A stretch of DNA of 64,000 bases, taken from positions 18,501 through 82,500 of the forward strand of contig JAJOZX010001731.1 of assembly GCA_023014485.1 (NCBI GenBank). The letters are read 5' to 3'. Below, piece by piece: positions 42,641 through 52,180 of the stretch. Below the pieces are notes generated by a model that saw only the letters and a list, made by a program, of their open reading frames with translations, did not search any database and was not told where the DNA came from. Position 1 is the stretch's first letter, and each line of letters starts with the position of its first letter. The stretch is from Bathynomus jamesi (lineage: Eukaryota > Arthropoda > Malacostraca > Isopoda > Cirolanidae). A program made the translations under genes and the position numbers.

Positions 42641-44836
42641 ATGATGGCAACTGCATTGCGTAAGAAAACAACTATCTACTTGGTTGACGGCACCATCGAA
42701 GCGATTCCTAAGTTCCGTCTGCCTACTCTTAGGCCAGTTCTCCAACGTTATTTTCATCTCCTGAAAATGAGTGAGCCAACTCCTACGAAAAACGAGTGCA
42801 TCAATATGGTGGTGTAGGAAACCATGGATATCTGGGGAATGGCCCGCATCCCTACTCAAGAGGAGCAGAATATCAAATGAACCCTGAATGGAATCCTGTC
42901 CACTTGGGAGAAGTTGACAAAGAGTTCCAACAGGAGAAGTAAGTCACAAATACAGAAGGAACAAGAGTTCTCAATCTTGAAAAGCTCTTCAACATTAAGC
43001 ATGATGATGTGGAAAGACTGATCGGGATAGAAGAAGACCGAGTCTTCTTGAAAGACCAAGAGAGGGAACGCAAGTTTCACATGGGACGAGTCGACGAAGC
43101 CCTGGCTAAGAAAGGAATGAAACAGAAGTATCTTAAGAAGAAGGCCAGAGAGCAAAGGAAGAGAGAAGCAGATGCGTGAAGAGCAAGAGACTGTTCAGCT
43201 GGAGTCAACCAGCACATCTTCTGATGATGAAGGCCCTCGTTCATTTCCGAAGATGCCTCGAGTTGGATTGGATCCAGATTTTCAGGTCCCTGTCCCGTCA
43301 AATGCAACTCCTCGTCCTGCACCTCAAACAAGGTTTAAGAACTTCCTATCCCCTGGTCTCGCTGCCGCCCTGGATAGAACCAACACCAGCGATCGTGAGG
43401 CAGTTCACATCGTGGCAGATCCTGTGAAAAACCTTGGAGGGAACATTGATGAACTGGCCATCAGTCGCTCCTCATTCAGGAGATCCCGTATGCGACATCG
43501 AAGTGACCACATCACTTCTGTGAAACAAGCTGTCTCATCTTCTGGCGCCAATACTGGAATTGTTGTTTATTGGGACGGGAAACTCCTTCCATTCCTCACA
43601 GAAAATGACTACGTCGATCGTCTCCCAGTACTGATCTCTGGGAAGGATGTTTCGTCATCGTCAGAGGAGAACATCCAACTGCGAGTCGTCGCCATGAGCT
43701 TTGATACGACTCCAAGCAATACGGGTCATATTGGTGGAGCTTGCACCCTGATTTGAACAACGAATGGGAAGAAATTTACTCCACCTTGCTTGTAGACACC
43801 ATATCTTGGAGGTCGTTCTCAGAAACGTCTTCAAGACAGTTCATGGATCGTCCAGTGGTCCGGAGGTTCTCCTATTTCAACGGTCCCAAAAGAATTGGCA
43901 GCGGGTCAATCAAGCAAACTTCAAGACTGGAATGATGGACGACCACATCAGTGCAGTTTTCAAAGAGAACCCTGAATGGGTACAAGAAGCTCTCGACTAC
44001 TACATAAAAGCTCTTGAGTGTACGCAACCCCGCGACGACTACCGCCGACTCCTGGAGCTTAGCGTAGTCTTCCTAGGTGAGACACCTCCCCAAAGGATTC
44101 GATTTGGACAGCCTGGCCCCATACACAATGCTCGCTGGATGTCAAAGACAATATACTGTCTCCAAATATTCATGTTTCAACCTCAGTTTAAGGTGTCCCC
44201 AAGGAAGAGAAGTCCATTCGAACCATGGCCCACTTTGTTGCTTTTGTCTACGGACCAGCATGGTTCAAGACTCCCATAATCTTTGAAGCCCCGAGCAACG
44301 ATATCTCCTTCCTTAAGAAAATTCAAGAATACAGGAATAAAGTGGATGGAGCAGTTGGAGCGGCAGCTACAAAGGCATTCCAACGACATCTGTGGCATTT
44401 GAGCGAGAAGTTGGTAGCTCTGGCTCTATTCAGTGACGCAGTTTCCAATATGGAGAAGAGAGGAATCCTGGAGTCGATGAGGGTAAGAAAAGGAGAGAAA
44501 GATCCACCGAAGAGAATTAAAGTGCCGGAAGAGGACATTCCGTCACTGACGCTGAAGAAGCTGGCATCCAAGAATACCAACCGCTTCTTCCAGACCACGC
44601 TACTAAACTCCGGATTCATCTCCAAAGATCCATCCCAATGGAAGGATGAGCCGCAGTTCCTCCAGGCCAAGGAAGTCCTCCAAGATATGCTGGTAGTGAA
44701 TGATGTGGCTGAGAGAGGGGTGAAGCTAGTGCAAGCAAGGCTAACTTGTAATCGTGAGGACGGGAGAGTTGTTTTCCTGTTTCAATCAACATTGTTTGTG
44801 TTTGGTTTGCCTCTAATTAATAAATTAATCACTTAA
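42641..44836 (+). pseudogene. B-family putative DDE (hAT-like) transposase
   Basis: The splice acceptor TTTCTCTTTTTAG ends at 42633, followed by ATGATGGC. Segments: N-terminus (TTIYLVDGTIEAIPKFRLPT), EEDRVFLKDQERERK, acidic stretch, SPGLAAALDRTNTSDREAVH, VVYWDGKLLP (first D), AMSFDTTPSNTG (second D), ACRHHILEVVL (C-x2-H), IHNARWM (RW), and a C-terminus with MLVVNDVAERGVKLVQ (to about 44735). The last 33 codons look unrelated. There are about six frameshifts and stops. Its order matches the C1/C2 genes, so the three are homologous. Confidence 0.75.
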
Positions 44837-45054
44837 ATAATAATTTACCTATAGATATGTAATACTTGAGTATCATTTTTCCTAATACAAGAGTCATTCT
44901 ATAGGGAAAGAGATCAAACTAATGTGAGCTTTCCTTAGTCAGCTTGTGCATACCCTAATGACCTAAAACTTGGTATGCAGTGTTTTCTTGGGGAAAGGAA
45001 CGGTATAACCACTGAGCACAAAAAAAATAAACAACTTCGATTTTGTGGACCACC

Positions 45055-45057
<3 letters not shown>

Positions 45058-45130
<73 letters not shown>
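45058..45130. repeat. (TA)n microsatellite
   Basis: About 36 pure TA units at the right edge of element B. Confidence 0.95.
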
Positions 45131-45133
<3 letters not shown>

Positions 45134-45309
45134 GACGTAGTTTTTTATTTGATAATAAAAGTTAATAAATAATAACAGATACTGATACTGAACCCAATAT
45201 ATTTAGAATCTCGTTGCTTTCCCCCTTGCATTATATAAAACTGACACCCGTTCTGGTATTCCATTGATGAGTTTTGTAATTTATTTTTGAAGAAAATCAT
45301 CGTGGTGTC

Positions 45310-45361
45310 TGTCTATCTATCTATCTATCTATCTATCTATATTATTTATCTATCTATCTAG
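45310..45361. repeat. (TCTA)n microsatellite
   Basis: Tandem TCTA/ATCT units with a short interruption. Confidence 0.93.
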
Positions 45362-45537
45362 CTACCTTTTGCCCTGTGTAGCGATAACACGTGTTCCGAT
45401 CGAAATCTGTATGAATCCGGAAAAAGACCCGTATAATAGTAAAAATCTGGCAGCAAATTATCTTTGATAAATGGCAGTAGATGTGTGAATATCTAAGTAG
45501 TGCACGCAAAGTGATATCTTCTTAAGTGATGAAAGTG

Positions 45538-45616
45538 TGTCATCTATACTACTAAAAGTGTAAAGGTGTGCGTGTGTAACGCAAAAAATTAGATATAACC
45601 AAAAACAAAACAAAAA
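45538..45616 (+). mobile_element. Helitron copy 2, 5' part (interrupted by A2)
   Basis: Begins ATCTATACTACTAAAAGTGT after C, matching the 5' end of the Helitron at 50125 (ATCTTCTATACTATTAAAAC...). It then follows the same course (AACGCAAAAAATTAGATATA) up to AAAATAA at the A2 insertion. The continuation resumes at 47927. Confidence 0.65.
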
Positions 45617-45619
45617 TAA

Positions 45620-47926
45620 CACTATGTAACAAAATTTTGGAAAATTTGTGTTTATTTTGTTTATGGTTTTGGTTGCGCTGAATTAAAAAATCGCATTAGT
45701 TTTCTTGTGAAAACTCTAGTTTCTTCTGAAAACCATAATCTATTTTCTGTACCTAGTGGCTTATCAGAGAGCAAAATCACAATGAAGAAAAGGAAAGGAA
45801 AATAAATATATTTCCTATTTAGAGATATACATGTATAATGTATATATAATGTATATAATGTATATATAATGCGTATATAATGTGTATATATAATGCACCC
45901 AAATATGCACACAAATATGCTCACAAATCTAAACGGATAATGCTTAAAAATGTACATTTGACCGACTTTTTCTCTCGTAGTCCCGTGGATTGTCTCGTAT
46001 TAAACACCAGATATAGTCGCCCATCATAGCTTCGTCCCATTTTCCCTGATATCTCCTCTCCATGGTTTGGATATCTTGGTGAAAACGTTCACCATGTTCT
46101 TCACTTACGTCACCCAAATTTGGTCTGAAGAATTCTAAATGCCAGTCCAGATAGTGTAACTTCAGGGACATTCTACAACCTAACCTTTGAAAGTGTTTGA
46201 GTAGATTTTCTAGTAGCTCTTGGTTGTTGTCATTCTTTTTGTTACCTAAAAATCCATGGACTACAAGCCGAAATGACTGCCAAGCATTTTTTTCAAGAGC
46301 TGTCATTTTTTCTTATAACTCTTTAGATGCTAACATGCGTCTGACTTGAGGTCCAACAAATATACCTCCCTTGATTTTAGCTTCAGAAAGTTTGGAATCA
46401 AAAGCTTTGAAGAATTGCTTAATAAGGCCAAGCTTGATATGCAGCAGGGTTAGAAAAATTTTTCTGTTGGAACAAGGGCTTCGTTAAGAACATTGTGTTT
46501 GCCTGGATTAAGCTCATTTCTCACGGGCCATTCCTTTCTGACAAAGTGCTCACCATCTGTTCTGCTGTCCCAAAGGCAAGGAAACACGAATATTTAGTGT
46601 AACCGCCCTGTAGTCCAAGCAGGAATCCTAGCATTTTGAAGTCTCTACATACATCCCATCTATGTTCACTGTAGTTTATTTTGCCTAGCAACTGCTTTAC
46701 ATTTTCATATTCTTCCTTCAATTCAACCAAATGAGCCACAGGAATAGATGGAAACATGTTTCCATTATGTAGTAGGACGCCTTTTAAACTTCTAGTTGAA
46801 CTGTCAATGAACAAACGCCAATCAGCAGGGCTGTATTCAATTCCTATCACAGCAAAAAGGCCATTCACATCACAGCAGTAGCAAAGAGAGCTCGATGCAA
46901 AACAGGAGTAGAAAGAAGCGTATCGCAAATGCCTATTCCTATAGAAAGAGATCTTGACACTTGGGTCCAAAAGATTCCATTCTTTAAGGCGGTACGTCAT
47001 AATTTCTGCATTGGTTTTCGTAAGGTTCATATCCCTGACTCGGTCGTCTATGTCTTTCTGGTTGGGGAAATGGGATGACGTATTGGAGCTTGCCTCGAAG
47101 TCAGCATCTTCATCTTCATCGGAGGATATTAAAGGCGTTTCTTCTATTTCCTCCATGGTGGGTGGGCATGGAACGAGTAAATCTTCATTATGAGGGATTG
47201 GGGCAATAGAAGATGGGATATTTGGATATAGGACATCTTTTCGACCTTTACCTCTCTTGCAGAGTGAAATGGCTACCATGCAGAAGTAGCAATCATCGTG
47301 GTAATTGGTTTGCTCCCTCCAAATGCGAGAAATAGCAAATGGCATGCCTTTTCTGGTACCTCGTAGCCATCCTTCTAATGTGAAACGGCAGCTTCCACAG
47401 CAAAAGTGAGGTGCCCATGATTTATCTTGATCGCCCATGGGCATGCCAAAGTAAACGTGATATGCTGTACAAAACTTCGCTCCTGTGTCAATATGTGCTT
47501 TACTTGCTTTGGATTGATGTAATGGCCGCAAACATAACAAAATGAATCTGCAGAGTGTCTGCAGGGCCTATTGGTAGCCATCACCATATAATTATAAATC
47601 AAATATCTGAAAAATACAAAAAAACATTTTATAAATAGAAATAAGAAACCAAATGTGTACAAATATTTAATAATGGGCCTTAACCAATGAAAACTTTACT
47701 AATAAACCCCAGTTTTGGGGACATTTTGAACTTTGCACTTGAAATTACTTTTGCTATCTCAGAAAAATGCCTTAAAAATGGCGAAAAAGTAAGATTTCTA
47801 AATTTGACCATATCATAAAAACTATAGTTTTCCGAGCCAAAACCGATGTCAAATCTGTAATCAGCGTGGTCGAAACATATAGAAAAGATCGAAAAATCAA
47901 CATAAACAAAAAATTGTTGCACAGTG
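45620..47926 (-). mobile_element. Element A2: CACTA/G-ended transposon with TAA duplication
   Basis: The left end is CACTATGTAACAAAATT; the right end is the complement of CACTGTGCAACAATTTT. TAA lies just outside both ends (45617-45619, 47927-47929), the same duplication as A1. The minus-strand A gene is longer than in A1. It is inserted in a Helitron whose two parts still match the copy at 50125-52180. Confidence 0.88.
45950..47581 (-). pseudogene. A-family putative DDE transposase (A2 copy)
   Basis: Starts MATNRPCRHSADSFCYVCGH at 47581 (C-x2-C zinc-finger start). A frameshift near 47480 leads to the long frame 47540-46521, with AYHVYFGMPMGDQDKSWAPH, CYFCMV, an acidic linker, SLCYCCDVNGLFAVIG, WRLFIDSSTRSLKG (first D), NGNMFPSIPVAHLVELKEEY, and CRDFKMLGFLLGLQGGYTK (second D). 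After a frameshift come WDSRTDGEHFVRKEWP, a decayed stretch, then MSLKLHYLDWHLEFF and SEEHGERFHQDIQTMERRYQ (candidate E). The A1 and A2 frames are clearly homologous but diverged, so they are two separate insertions. The first cysteine cluster and D/D/E order suggest a DDE enzyme; the superfamily is uncertain. Confidence 0.75.
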
Positions 47927-48020
47927 TAATGAATTGAAAATAATGTAAACAAATAAGAGCTATGAAAATAAACAAAAACAAATATTAATGGTGTAAAGGA
48001 TATATACACTATACTGTATA
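47927..48020 (+). mobile_element. Helitron copy 2, continuation
   Basis: AATAAGAGCTATGAAAATAAAC and the following ACAAAAACAAATATTAA match 51105-51150 in the larger Helitron. The right boundary is lost in TA-rich sequence and no 3' terminal hairpin was found. Confidence 0.6.
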
Positions 48021-48344
48021 ATGCAGTGCACTATATATACACTATATATATGCACTATATATGTATAACACTATATATACCTATATATATATGCACTATA
48101 TATGTATATACACTATATACGAGTATTTGTTTACTATGTACGACTGTATGTATGACTATATGATTGTGTTGAATGGTAAACGTGTCGTAGTATGAAAGTA
48201 ATCTGTACTGTATGAATGTATTTTTTGTTCTGAGATCGAGTGTTGTAGTTGTTGAAATCTGCAAGCGTTAATTGTGTAAATGCAAGGTATGTTTAAACTT
48301 AACTAGCAAATGATAATTATATTGTATTCAATTTGGTACTTGTA
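48021..48344. other. TA-rich and unassigned sequence
   Basis: TATA/CACTATATA repeats to about 48120, then sequence without recognised features. Confidence 0.45.
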
Positions 48345-48352
48345 GGTTATCT

Positions 48353-48987
48353 CGGGTCCGGACAAAAGCCCCCTAGGACAAAAGCCCCCTGGACAAATTG
48401 CTGGGTAGGGCAAGTCAGGTGTCACATCTAATCTGAAAAGATCAGAAAATATTTAGGTGAAATAACCAATATTAACCTGTTATGTTAATTGAATGCCCAA
48501 TTAGGTCAACTGAATGCCCAGTTAGGTCAACTGAATGCCCGGTTAGGTCAACTACGCCCTTGATGATTGGTTAGGTTAAGTTGTGATATTTTCGTTAGTT
48601 TGAACGAAAATGACGAGAGCCAAAATACATAAACTATAAACTATAAACATAAACTGTAAATAAAAAAGAATAAAAATAATTATTAAAAAAATTCGGTACT
48701 TTTTCATTATCCTCCCAACACTAATTTTTTTTTATAATGGAAGGAAAATAAAGTACGTTAGCAAAACACTTGCGGCGGGCTGTTTTTAACCTAACCTAAC
48801 CAAACCTAACCTAACCTAACCTAATCCCAACACTAATTTTTTTATAATGGAAGGAAAATAAAGTACCATAACCAAAACCAAACCAACATTTTATAAAAAA
48901 ATTAGTGTTGGGAGGATAATGCAAAAGACCAAAAATTCTTATTTTTCGTAGGGGGTTTCGTTCTAGGGGGCTTTTGTCCTACACTCA
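48353..48987. mobile_element. MITE with GGACAAAAGCCCCC ends, 8-bp duplication
   Basis: The left end GGACAAAAGCCCCCTAGGAC and the right end (complement of GGACAAAAGCCCCCTAGAAC) are inverted; a second GGACAAAAGCCCCCT follows the left end. GGTTATCT flanks both sides (48345-48352, 48988-48995). Inside are three CCGGTTAGGTCAACTGAATG-type units, a short CCTAA array (48788-48824) and a duplicated segment (48703-48753 and 48827-48867). No coding. Confidence 0.8.
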
Positions 48988-49120
48988 GGTTATCTCCCCC
49001 CCACGCTTGATTTGTCATCATGGCAAATAGCACGCACGCAGAACAATCAAACGAGCATTTCGTTCTAGAATGTTTGATGCACATTGGTTGTTTATTTGTT
49101 ATACAACTTACATTAACTTT

Positions 49121-49324
49121 GGATCACCTGAATATCAGGGTCCCCAGCCTTCTTTAGTTAGCCTTATAACGCTAACTAACAAAAATATCACGACCTAACC
49201 TAACCAATCATTAGGTCAACTGTACGCCCTTGATGATTGGTTAGGTTAGGTCGTGATATTTTCGTTAGTTAGCCTTATAAAGCTAACTAAAAAAGGCTGG
49301 GGGGCCCTGATCTTCAGGTGATCC
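49121..49324. mobile_element. 204-bp fold-back MITE with GGATCACCTGAAGATC ends
   Basis: The ends GGATCACCTGAATATCAGGG and its complement are inverted through nearly the whole 204 bases, with core ATGATTGGTTAGGTTAGGTC. TTAACTTT flanks both sides (49113-49120, 49325-49332), an 8-bp duplication. The same end sequence recurs inside the MITE at 24927-25613. Non-coding. Confidence 0.88.
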
Positions 49325-49332
49325 TTAACTTT

Positions 49333-49788
49333 ATAATGGCGATCCTTCAGAATCCGGCCATAAATTAGTTTAAAAAATAAATCGTATCAATAATTATTAC
49401 ATGAGTAAAATTATATATTTAATAGTATCTATTTCAGTAGATATTACCAATCCTTTGCACAATTTAATTATTGCTTTTTCAGCCAGAATGAATTTACTGC
49501 GACATCATGTTATTTGCCACGATGACAAATCAGCGTACCTTTAATTTTGTCATAAAGTTTTGCTTGAAATATCTAATATATTTATGTTAAAGTTTTCTTA
49601 AATTTTGAAAAGTAAGTTAGCATGTTGATTTATAGGATTGTGTTAAGTTTAATTGAATACGAAAGGCAAAATAAAACGAATAGTGAAGGAGACTGTTTGA
49701 GGTATGAATTTTTTTATTTTATTTTTGGAATCTTGAAAATAACATTTGTAATTCATGTGGTTTGTTTTTAAATAACTTTAATTAATAA
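49333..49788. other. No gene recognised
   Basis: AT-rich spacer; no features supported. Confidence 0.4.
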
Positions 49789-50124
49789 CTAGCTGATGTG
49801 CCCGTCCATGACGGACATGGTCTACCAGAAGACTATTAGTGAAAAGCTCCATGACGACGTGAAGGTTATCTACATACATGGAGATGCTTATTTAGGTATA
49901 CTGGATGTGTCCAATTTAACAGCGTCCTTTAGAGTTAAATAGTTTATTTCTGAATAATTCTATGGAATTTGACCACTTTGCCAGTTGATTCTTTCAAATT
50001 GTTTTGATTCTTTAGTTTTTCGTTTTGAGTCATATTTTACTAGGAATTCCTAGAGTTCTGTGATGTAGATTAAATCTGAAGCCTCTTTACATAGGAGTAT
50101 GGTGTTTCATTTGCAATGTATCCA
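49789..50124 (-). mobile_element. Helitron 3' fragment (minus), inverted partner
   Basis: Read on the minus strand it ends with a hairpin CCGTCATGGACGG, GCACATCAG, CTAG and T. It matches the 3' end of the adjacent Helitron (50125-52180) over about 330 bases, but lacks its OTU segment. It joins that Helitron's 5' end directly at 50124/50125. Confidence 0.7.
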
Positions 50125-50147
50125 TCTTCTATACTATTAAAACTGTA

Positions 50148-50150
50148 AAG

Positions 50151-50201
<51 letters not shown>
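50148..50201. repeat. (GT)n(GC)n microsatellite
   Basis: About 20 GT units followed by CG repeats, just inside the 5' end of the Helitron. Confidence 0.95.
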
Positions 50202-50203
<2 letters not shown>

Positions 50204-50239
50204 ATGCAAGAACTTTAATTATAACACCTTAAAAAACAA

Positions 50240-50693
50240 AAAATAATGACTGGAAAAAGGAAAGAAAAGCCCGTAAAGAAGCTAAGCTGGAACAGTTGCA
50301 GAAGGATGGCAATTCAACAAGTACACAAGAACTCAATGAAAGTGAACCCATTCCACGAGGGAGTTTCATCTTCGCATCGGGATTTACCAACACAACCACC
50401 AGAGAAGACATCAAAGTGGCTATGATGGACTACACTGACGACGTAGCATTCATTGACTTTTCTAAAGGAGACACGGAGGGGTGCATTCGCTTTGCCACGC
50501 CTTACCCTAACAAAGCTATCATCCAACACATTGAAGGGGAACTTAAAGTGAATGACGCGGACATCAGAGTTCGTCTCGTGGAAGGCGGAGGCTGCGTGGG
50601 CGAAAATGTTAACTCATTTTAGCAGGAAGTGGAAGGCTGGAGGTAGAGGAAGAGGCGGGCATAGTAAGAGAAGGAAATACTGAAGCATCCTCT
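50240..50693 (+). pseudogene. La/SSB protein C-terminal RRM fragment
   Basis: A basic lead (KKERKARKEAKLEQLQK) precedes a 95-residue RRM. It shows RGSFIFASGFTNTTTREDIK (strand and turn with REDIK) and VAFIDFSKGDTEGCIRF, the diagnostic atypical RNP motif of the La C-terminal RRM, then IRVRLVEG. After a one-base frameshift near 50585 the other frame gives a helix, then KWKAGGRGRGGHSKRRKY and a stop at 50685, the expected basic tail. La binds the 3' oligo(U) of Pol III transcripts. The N-terminal La motif and first RRM are missing, and the exon is uninterrupted, so this is a captured exon (or retrocopy) and not the gene itself. About 400 bases of AT-rich sequence follow, probably its 3' untranslated region. 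Confidence 0.8.
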
Positions 50694-51436
50694 TACCTAA
50701 ATTTTTTTTCTTTGAACGAAAGCTTTTTTTTTGTATATTAGGAAAAGTCACATTTTTGTCTTTCAAGATTCTTTTGAACAGAATGGCATTCAGTTAAAAT
50801 TTTATTTTTAACGTGAAAATAGGAATTATTACTACTAAAAAGTTTTATTTTATCCGTATTATAATAATAATAATAATAATTGATAATAATAATACCCTAA
50901 TTAATAATTCTTCGTCATGATTTATATTTTATTGATTAATAATAACTACTTTTATTTTTAATTAAGAGCCCAGTAAAGCCTAAACCTAAAGGGCCAAATA
51001 AAATAAAATAAATAATCTAGCTTCACAATTATTTGTCATTGTAAAAGTACTGTATTTATTTTAGTAATTAATAATAAAGGTTATTCAGTTTAATTCAATT
51101 CAATATAAACAATAAGAGCTTTGAAAATTCACAAAAACAAATATTAAATGTTAAAATATTAAAATATGACTCAAAACGAAAAACTAAAGAAGCAAAACAA
51201 TTTGAAAGACTCGGGTGGCGAAGTGATCAAATTCCATAGAACTATTCAGAAATAAGCCATTTAATTGTGAAGGACGCTATTAAGTTGGACACACATACCT
51301 AAATAAGCACCGTCTCAGTCTCTTAAATCATTAATTTTTTCACCTTCCAGAATATTTTTGCATTATGGAATTGGGGTCATCCATAAAACGTTATGCCGAT
51401 TAGTTAGTACACACCTCCATACGACTCCAGCATCCT

Positions 51437-51845
51437 TTGCACAATAGAACGGTTACAAAAGGTGATGGTGCATGTTTTTTCAGAGCAGTTTCAGATCAAA
51501 TTCGGAACCGCCCCGAAGTTAGAAATGGTCTTGCTCCTGAAATCATAAACTCTTGCTGTGAGCCATACACCTCTACGTACAGCTATAGATGTGTACGCAA
51601 TTCAAGCATCACGTCAGGTAATTCCTGGCTCTCCTCTATCTTCAGTTGCAGTTCACTATAATCCTGTTGATTGTCCACTGGACCATCCTCCAAACTGGAA
51701 TAAGTATGTTTTCCATGCAGAACCCACACCAATGTGCTGAGGACATTTTTATTGAGCTCACTGCTTGGTACCTTAACAGAGATAGCTGTATTCCTCTTGA
51801 TACCACCACTGTCCAGCAACCTCTTACAAGAATTTCATGAAATTA
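51437..51845 (+). pseudogene. OTU-family cysteine protease remnant
   Basis: The frame at 51437 reads RTVTKGDGACFFRAVSDQI, the OTU catalytic D-x2-C motif region (GDG(A/N)C(F/L)FR). Two further frames continue towards AEDIFIELTAWYLNRDSCIP (51690-51785), equivalent to the block ending LTAWYLNR in OTU proteins encoded by Helitrons. The catalytic histidine and frames between are disrupted by at least two frameshifts. OTU domains are a known cargo of Helitrons; function here is lost. Confidence 0.75.
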
Positions 51846-52180
51846 CATCGCACCTCTTGAGCCATGTTGTGGTTCCCCTCTCCTTTTAGGTTACATATGC
51901 AGGCTTCATTTTCAGTCTATTTTCCCAGGTTATTCACATCATCATGGCGAAAACTTAATAAAGTAGATGCTCGCTTATCTTTCTTTGTTATTTTATTGAT
52001 TCACGTGCTTATTTGCTTTCCAGATAGTTGTTTGCTCTGATTTTGTCTACCCAAATGACGAGCGTCTTTTTCCTTAAAAAAAAACCTCCATGTATGTAGA
52101 CAAGTTTGACGTCGTCATGGAGCTTTATATCAATAGTCTACTGGTAGAACATGTCCGTCATGGATGGGCACATCATCTAG

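Larger units (their letters stand above)
39740..45057 (+). mobile_element. Element B: TAGGG-ended transposon containing element A1
   Basis: The left end starts TAGGGTGGTTCACAGAA; the right end is the complement of TATGGTGGTCCACAAAA. Inward similarity continues: TTTGTGTGCTCATAG versus TTTTGTGCTCAGTGG, and TTTAGGTATGCACACGGCTG versus TTAGGGTATGCACAAGCTGA, so the repeats span about 150 bases. It is flanked by TA tracts, so the target duplication is unreadable. It holds the B gene (42641-44836) and, in its 5' leader, the separate transposon A1 (40507-42493). Without A1 its length is about 3.3 kb, close to C1 and C2. Confidence 0.8.
50125..52180 (+). mobile_element. Helitron copy 1 with captured La fragment and OTU remnant
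   Basis: The 5' end is TCTTCTATACTATTAAAACT after A (50124). The 3' end has the hairpin CCGTCATGGATGGGC, a spacer, CTAG (52177-52180), then T. It contains a (GT)n/(GC)n tract, a La-protein fragment with 3' untranslated region (about 50240-51090) and an OTU-type protease remnant (51437-51845). Neither Rep nor helicase motifs are present, so it is non-autonomous. The related copy (45538 and 47927) lacks the La insert; the adjacent fragment (49789) lacks the OTU segment. Confidence 0.75.

Noticed and set aside
50240..50693. Functional La gene
   Set aside because: The N-terminal La motif and the first RRM are missing, one frameshift breaks the C-terminus, and it lies within Helitron ends.
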